NCBI GenBank assembly: GCA_040954595.2
Contig: CM082583.2
Location: forward strand, 10,788,001 to 10,852,000
From: Balanoglossus misakiensis
Taxonomy: Eukaryota > Hemichordata
DNA: 64,000 nucleotides
Direction: 5' to 3'
The translations under genes were made by a program, and so were the position numbers. The notes below the pieces were generated by a model that did no database searches, was not told the origin of the DNA, and saw only the letters and a list, made by a program, of their open reading frames with translations. This document shows, piece by piece, positions 57,249 to 64,000 of the stretch. Each line of letters starts with the position of its first letter. Within the stretch, counting starts at the first letter, position 1.

Positions 57249-60200
57249 TCATTCACCAAAGTCCACTAGGAATTTTTGTCATTGTCTCGGATGATATAGA
57301 CACACTATCTGCCAGGAGTATCTCCTACATCTGACGAACGTTATTCATTCCCCACCATGCGCTATCACGGGGGGACAATATTGGGATCCACGGCAGGAGA
57401 TAAGACTCGTTCTTCTGGGCAGACAGTTATCCTGTACGTGTTGCCAAAACTATACACTGTGTGGTTGTTATGAGAACCGCGCACCTTACTATATTAGTCA
57501 TCCACAAGACGAACAGACCACCTAGCCAAGTGTGTAAAATCACCATGATAATCATAATGAGTGACAGTAGATTGGGAAAAAAGATACCACTGGGATTAAT
57601 CAAGACGGAAGTTTAATTTCAACAGGTGGGAAAGGGAGCTCGCACATCAGATAATCAAATTTGCGAACGATACGAACCAGGTTGTAAGCTCAAAGATTAT
57701 GTTGAAGCAAGTTGAAGATCCTTTGGCCAGACTAAAAATCTCCGGCAGTATACACAATATACTTGTACTTTGAGGACAGTATTATAAACGCAGTTGAGAA
57801 AATTGAACATCTTGATCGAGTTTTCTCATTATATGAGTTCCACATGGACATGAATTTATAAAATTCTTATCATCTTCCTTATCGTCTCTCCTCTTCCATC
57901 GCGCATTGTCCTCGAAATGGTTGCTTGGCAACTACAACCAAACAGTTCATTTGTCGGAAGTAATCTACTTCCCCAGTTATCCTACGCCGTGTCTATTACT
58001 GTAGACTACGATCATCTACCTTGCTCATCTATTGACCATGAAATTAGATACTATCCCATATAATATTTAGATGTGATTTAGACAAGCACCGATTTTAGAG
58101 CAAATCAAATTTACTCGCATTGTTTGATTAATTGCAAATTGATGGCAGTCCTTTATTATTTTGCAAGACAGATGACGTCACAAATATTCTGCGGATTGTT
58201 GAAAGTTCTCCATATAAACATTTGAAACTCGGCTATCATGATGTAATGCAACATTTTCATCTAGCCATGGCTACCGAGGCCAGCCAGACCACTTAATATG
58301 TATGGCCAACCACAGAATTTCACATGGGGCCACGCGAAAAAGTGCGCCACCGCACGTGGTCATTAGAGCACTTCAGACACGCTCCAATTAACCAAAATTG
58401 GAAAATATACGAAATCACGGGTGACTATATAACTTAAGTGAAACGTAAAAATAATTGCTTTATTCCGCGACCAGGCATCATTAATGAGGGCACTTTCAAG
58501 ACCCTTCGAACTATTCTCGCAAGGTCTCAAATGCAGAGTTCAAGCACTTTTTGCCTTAAAAGGGAAATAAAACAGAGTTGAATGTCTCTCTTTCAAATCT
58601 GATTAAAGCGAGAACAATCCTACGAAGGAATTCCAAGAGACCACAGATCTTGTGAATCTGATATTGTACGTGCACCGCGTGACCCGTCAGGATCGAGGAT
58701 GAAAGTATTTGTGACCGAGAAAGGTACTTCTTGGCCTAATGCACTCAGCCAGAACGGAAGAATATTATTTTAAATCATTCCCGGTTAATTCCCAAGGTTG
58801 GCGCTTTTCAAGTACTCTCTGAAATGCTGAATGTGACAAGAATGCGCTTACAACGGACATTGGAGAGTAGATAATGTGATCAAATGGATTCAAATTGTGC
58901 ATTCACATCATCTGCAGGTCAATTACCGAAACCTTAACGGCCACAGAAGACTTTTATTACCAAGAAGGAAGATTGTTTTATTGTCAGACATTTTCAACTT
59001 CACACACAGTACAAGCGTTGGTGATTTTAAAGTTTATATGATTTTTTTATTCTGTAATATTCACCAGCCAGTCAGAATATATAGTCGAAGGCTAATCTGT
59101 AACAAGTAAAATCACACGTCCCCCTTTCTCGTTGAACGAACCGTTTTTAATCATCACGGAGAGCGATGTACGAAAATGATCTGTCAAATCACCCAAGCGC
59201 ATGAAGCGCAGTTATCGCGCTTCGCTCGTTGCCAGGGAAACCTCATGGGGGAAACAGCAGTCTGCCAACCATGTCACGCGAAACGTTCGTTGCAGTGTAA
59301 TTCTTTGCTTGGTGTTACATTGAGAGGAATGATACCCCGAAGCGAAAAAAGACAATCAGGCGGGCGAAGAAAACAAATACTATCTCGCTCTCATCAACTC
59401 CCATGCTCATTATGTGCAATGCAATGATGATGGTGTACGTCAGAGATAGATATTAAAAACCCCATGAGCTACAACTTTTGGAAAATTATCATGAAATTTA
59501 TTTTCAAACTGTATGCACTGAAGTATATACAAGTAGTATCAACCCTAAGGATGAGTGCATATGCAAGTTTTTAATAATACAGCTTTGTCGCAAAGAAATA
59601 TGGCCGCCATCGTGGGAAAATGCAAAATACACGTTCAATGAAAACACAGGATGATCTCATCCACGAAAACACATGGAAGTAAATGTACTCCGCTGAGACA
59701 TTACATTTTCATTTTTCATTGCATTTTTCATCCTTTTTTAAATTGCGGGAATTTTTTACTGTAATGATATTTTTTGGACAGAATCGACATTGTGATCGGA
59801 TCTTCAAATCATGAACTAGAGACTGTGATGTTGGTCGTAATATCTGGACTGTTGTGGATTTTTGTGTGCGTTGCTGTGCCAACTGAAACGCGAAGAAAGA
59901 GAGGATATGATTTCCAAAGCTAATCTGACAGTTCTATGATGGGTCGATGTGATAAAATGCAGGGTCATAAGTTCAGAAGTCTGTAAGAACTTTGAGAAAA
60001 GACTCTGTCGTATTGAGGAAGTCTACCTTGATGGCGTGCATGGGTTTCAATACGTCACATTCAGGCAAATCGTTATATTGAATTTATCCTATTTTAAAAG
60101 AAGAAGACGAAAGCCCATCACTTGTCAGTCTACTAAGTAACGCATTATGAGAAGTTGCCTTTCCATATGGTCGGAGCGAATGCTTATACAAATGTTCAAA

Positions 60201-60412
60201 TGGGCGAGTTCAATATATGTTTTTGGCATATTCTATTTCACTTGGGATGGGTAGGGGGCGCACTTAATGGGCAGAAAATACTTGAAGGCATAAGTGATAT
60301 TCTACGGCGGCTGCGTGGCGAAAAGCTGTTATAGACAAGACGTATAGCCAAAGTATAACGTAGGTGGTGCACTTTACTTTCATTACTCGTTGGCCACCCG
60401 TGCAGAAGACTG
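57249..60412. other. Intergenic upstream of the R7BP-like gene
   Basis: Starts with the presumed promoter and 5' UTR of the R7BP-like gene on the minus strand. Nothing recognisable as a gene or RNA on either strand. Open frames are under 85 codons and show no splice-linked partners. Confidence 0.4.
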
Positions 60413-61034
60413 TTACTGCCATAGTCTCGGTTACCCAGACTCTCTTACTCTTTCTCTCGTCTCTAGAGGGCGCTGTGCGAGAAAGAGAGTCTGGGATCAC
60501 TGCACGTTAAATTTTCCGCGAACCGGAAGCGTCTTTTAGTAATCGAGCGATGCACCCTGGATCCAATAACAAATCGCAGGGAATAGAGGAATGAATCGTG
60601 TTGTCGTTGTTTATGATGATAAAAACATTTTAAAAAAATTATGTGTCATTTCCTGCTACCGTAAACGTGGAAAACACGGCCTAGGTCGCCCGACGTCACT
60701 CGTACGTGCGTGTGTACGTGATCGTAGACGTTGGCCGACCTAGGTCATGTTTTCCACGAGTGACGTCGGGCGACCTAGGCCGTGTTTTCCACGATTACGG
60801 TAGCAGGAAATGACACATTAATTTTTTTAAATGTTTTTATCATCATAAACAACGACAACACGATTCATTCCTCTATTCCCTGCGTTTTGTTATTGGATCC
60901 AGGGTGCATCGCTCGATTACTAAAAGATGCTTCCGGTTCGCGGAAAATTTAACGTGCAGTGATCCCAGACCCTCTTTCTGGAGTGCCCAACGGAAGAAGC
61001 AGAGGGCTCTGGGTAACCGAGACTATTACTGCCA
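60413..61034. mobile_element. Mutator-like (MULE) foldback element, 604 bp
   Basis: Element 60422-61025, flanked by the perfect 9-bp direct repeat TTACTGCCA (60413-60421 and 61026-61034). It is almost entirely two inverted arms: left about 60422-60703, right about 60756-61025, with a spacer of about 52 bp. The ends are TAGTCTCGGTTACCCAGA and its complement. The inner three-quarters of the arms match nearly perfectly (for example GCAGGAAATGACACAT and GATTCATTCCTCTATTCCC with their complements). The outer parts differ by indels near 60440-60490 versus 60970-61010. Long inverted arms with a 9-bp duplication are the mark of TIR-type Mutator-like elements (established); no transposase is encoded. 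It ends about 220 bp before the NUDT15 start codon. Confidence 0.88.
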
Positions 61035-61256
61035 TGGTTACAGAGAGGAATATGTGACCCCTTATATGGAGCATGCAATGTTTTGGAAACGATTCGCCTC
61101 CTGAACATTCCGGTAGAGCAGATTGAATCCATGCCCTCGATCATTGGAATATTTCTCGTACTGTGAACATACTAGTAGTATGTTATGCAATGAATGTCAG
61201 GTGACGCAAGTTCAAAGGTCGAGGTTTGTCTATAGCGGTACGTCCCGTCGTCCATC

Positions 61257-62243
61257 ATGCCCTCAAATAACCTTGACGTCAACATGCGACCGAAGGTTGG
61301 TGTAGGTGTTGTTGTTACGAGTCACCAACATCCAGACTGTATTCTTGTTGGACAACGAGGTGGTAAGACAGTCGGCAGTGGTCTTTACGCTCTTCCGGGT
61401 GGCCATTTAGAGTTTGGGTAAGCTTGGATTATATAGGGTCTGGAAGTGAGTGGTATACGTTGCCATAGTACAGGGCCTATGGAACCGTGTGTCGTTTGTG
61501 TCCCCTTCGAAACAGGCTTTTAGTGTTAATTTGGATGTTGATCACAAGAAAGCATTGGAAAGCAAAGTACGAGTTAGTTTAAACATGGAGCACAGTGGTA
61601 GCGCCATGGTTTGAAAGTGTGTTTGGGCACAGTCCTTTCAGATTCGAGGGGACCATGCTTTGATAGCTGCAATGCTTGTAGCGGTGCCGGTGGGTTGCTG
61701 CTTTGGCTTTCTGACAACAAAAGTAACCCTTGCATTGTTGCAGTGAGTCGTGGGAAGAGTGCGCTAGAAGGGAAACACTGGAGGAAACGGGCCTTTCATT
61801 GAAAGATGTCCACTTTGCATTTGTGGTTAACGCAGTCATGACAGACATGGATTACCACTACATCACAATATTCATGAAGGCAGAAGTTGATACGACGAAG
61901 GAGCCGGAACCTTTGAATCTTGAGCCTGAAAAATGTGAAGGTAGGTTTACAGTAAAATGTGAGAAAATGTTAAAACTTTGACTTGGAAGGTTCATACTAC
62001 CCTAGATACCCCAAACCCAGCCAAGTCCATCTGGAATCACTTCATAAAGACACACCTTCAACACAATGGCATATTCTCAAGTAATTCGGTATAACCCTTT
62101 CTCCTTTATTCTTCTCAGGATGGGAATGGAAAAAATGGGACGAGTTTCCTGAAGACTGTCAACTCTTCCACGCCTTGCTGGTCGCTAGGCAACAAGGATA
62201 CAACCCTTTCCAGACTATTCAAGAGAATTCATCAAGGATTTAA
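61257..62243 (+). CDS. NUDT15: Nucleotide triphosphate diphosphatase NUDT15 (Nudix)
   Basis: Nudix hydrolase that cleaves nucleoside triphosphates (damaged dGTP, thiopurine nucleotides in human) to monophosphates. Exons 61257-61417, 61744-61940 and 62119-62243 (TAA) join in phase to 160 residues; human has 164. I chose the ATG at 61257 because an in-frame stop lies at 61233 and it gives ten residues before [12 protein letters not shown], exactly as in the human protein; 61284 is an internal Met. The Nudix box spans the exon 1/2 junction: PGGHLEFG then ESWEECA then [10 protein letters not shown], with both metal-binding Glu residues of REtlEE present. [21 protein letters not shown] and the final ARQQGYNPF also match NUDT15. 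A foldback transposon lies just upstream. Confidence 0.96.
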
Positions 62244-62321
62244 ATTTATGCAGACATGTATAGGACTTTTACCACACTGCCACAAACATTGCAAGAGTAT
62301 TGTTTTTTTTTTAAATATGAA

Positions 62322-62327
62322 AATAAA
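62322..62327 (+). terminator. Poly(A) signal, NUDT15
   Basis: AATAAA about 80 bp after the stop codon, followed by a GTGTGTTGTTTGG stretch. A compact, well-formed 3' end. Confidence 0.65.
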
Positions 62328-64000
62328 AACTTCCCGAGTGTGTTGTTTGGCAATAACGTTATTATTTAATTAAATTTATTTTCCATTATGTTTGTTGATA
62401 TTCATAGACTGTAAGTGGAGCTTGCGTGCCTGCCATGATAAATAGATTGATATATGAACAATAACTAAATATACGTGTGAAAACAATTGGTCGACTTCTG
62501 AGTAAACCGTATGCGGAATATAAATCAATCTTACCTCATTGTTAATTTCACGCTTCGGAGCCTTTCGGATTTTTGATCAAGGCAGCTCGTACAGGTCAAA
62601 TTGAATTTGTGACTTTCTAAATGACACGTTGCTGTGAATAAAAGGATAGCAAAGGTGACTCTTCCCGGGGGACGTCAATTTGATCGATGGCATAGAGCGA
62701 TGATATGTTAGATGAAGTTATACTTCAATTTCCGGGGTTGGCTGTTTACTGCTAAACGTCCGCAACGTAGCGTTTTCGTCTGAAAAAAAACCCGCTATGA
62801 TAAGAAGTCTAAGTCACTTATCCGTTAACCAAATGTCTCCGATGAATGAATTATGCAGGACAATGCTACCAGAAAACGATTTATTTTCCATTTCTGAAGT
62901 TCTCAGCGACTAAAGTCAGTTGAGTTATGGACGGGCTTTCAGTAAATGGGCAATCTCAGTGTTTATTACTTTTTTCTAGTGTGCCTTATCACTATTTATT
63001 GAACTCTGCGTATAGAATAAGGACAAGATCTGATCAGGCTATTAATTCAAAAAGAACAGTATTAGTACGGCGATATTTCATACAAGGTTGACTAAAAGGT
63101 ATGTCTATTAGACTTTGGCGAGTACTGTTCTTTATGAGGCCACTTATGTGAACGGTAAGTTATCATTCAGATATGTCGTTCCAATGTCGCCTGATATTCT
63201 TGGAGACGTCTGACATTTTTGCAAGGAAATTTCACAGGTTCGGATCATAAACTTATCCCTACTTAGAATTTGTAAAACTTTGTCCAGGCCGAGATGGGTA
63301 TGAACAGTTAACAGCCATTGTTTCAAACCACCATTTAGTTGAATTCTGGTGTCATGGCTTTGTTAAATGTAGATTGTGTTGGGATGACGTCGAGCCAACC
63401 GCTAAGTTGTCAGCGTACAATCGTTATGTAACTGACCGAGCAATTTTGCCGCACCTGCACTCTTGGAAACGAGGGTTAACGGTCACGTGATCGTCATTGC
63501 CCCATTCGATTTGTTGGTGCCTTGTGTGTGGAGAAATCTGAGAAACCGGCTTTCGCTGCAGCTTGCAAACGTTTACGGCGTGGAGCAGACATCACACGGA
63601 AATCTAGGTGTTAATTGGGTAAGCAGCACACGTAATGACCGATTCGAAGTAATTTACATGGAGATTGAATATTGATTTTTAGCACATTGCTGACAACTGG
63701 GATGACTGGCCGGGGAACTTCAGCTGCAGGCTGAATGTCAGTGCCGACTTGCCGTGCCCCCTTGCCCTCATTGTCAAGAAGACAAGCTATCACTCAGCCA
63801 ATGTAATCGAATCGGAATGTCACATTTAATTTTTACCATCGAATGAGAAAGCTCTAATCAACCATGATTGCGAGATGTGAGATTTTTTTGTATATTGACC
63901 AAGACCATTTCGTAAAAACACTGTTATGAGGTCTACTAGTAACACTAAAGATCCATCGAAATAGTAATTACAGCGAAACAGGTCTATTCTCAAGGCACCC
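62328..64000. other. Intergenic, no gene recognised
   Basis: Downstream of NUDT15 to the window edge. Short open frames on both strands, with no match I recognise, no splice-consistent series and no repeats of note. Confidence 0.4.

Overview
The window is animal nuclear DNA. It is AT-rich, and its genes are split into many short exons with GT-AG introns of a few hundred bases. The protein set (ARNT, AF9/ENL, snurportin-1, NUDT15, an R7BP-type RGS anchor, lysosomal beta-hexosaminidases, CYP2-clan P450s) is bilaterian. The close match of exon boundaries and residues to vertebrate genes suggests an invertebrate deuterostome such as a hemichordate, cephalochordate or echinoderm. That placement is inference and I cannot name the species.

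Layout. (1) 2.0-11.4 kb, + strand: the ortholog of ARNT, missing only its extreme 5' end, with a long 3' UTR holding a pogo-type MITE. (2) 11.6-20.2 kb: pyroglutamyl-peptidase I on + converging on a CYP2-like P450 on -. A 3.9-kb segment (peptidase exons 3-5 plus the whole P450) is tandemly duplicated, giving a second intact P450 and an orphan set of peptidase exons. A foldback MITE containing telomere-like hexamers lies in peptidase intron 1. (3) 20.7-24.4 kb, +: a 14-exon secreted Ntn hydrolase of the C45/dcd1 type. (4) 25.6-30.8 kb, +: an AF9/ENL (MLLT1/3) YEATS protein with a long 3' UTR. (5) 30.8-39.0 kb, -: two tandem GH20 beta-hexosaminidase genes. The downstream copy has lost key active-site residues while keeping an intact gene structure. 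The upstream copy keeps them and carries a duplicated, apparently mutually exclusive exon 8. (6) 39.7-42.1 kb, +: snurportin-1, head to head with the hexosaminidases. (7) 46.9-57.2 kb, -: an R7BP (RGS7-binding protein) ortholog with large introns. (8) 60.4-61.0 kb: a 604-bp Mutator-like foldback element, then NUDT15 on + (61.3-62.3 kb).

The genes are a mixture of housekeeping and signalling functions and do not form one pathway. ARNT (dimer partner of AhR/HIF) beside drug-metabolising-type P450s is a suggestive neighbourhood but nothing in the sequence ties them together.

The most unusual items are the degenerate hexosaminidase paralog, the mutually exclusive active-site exon in its neighbour, the partial duplication that leaves an alternative 3' half for the peptidase gene, and three well-bounded non-autonomous DNA transposons with visible target-site duplications. 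All gene models were assembled by eye from splice signals and reading-frame phase. Every exon junction listed keeps the frame. UTR limits are inferred from poly(A) signals only.
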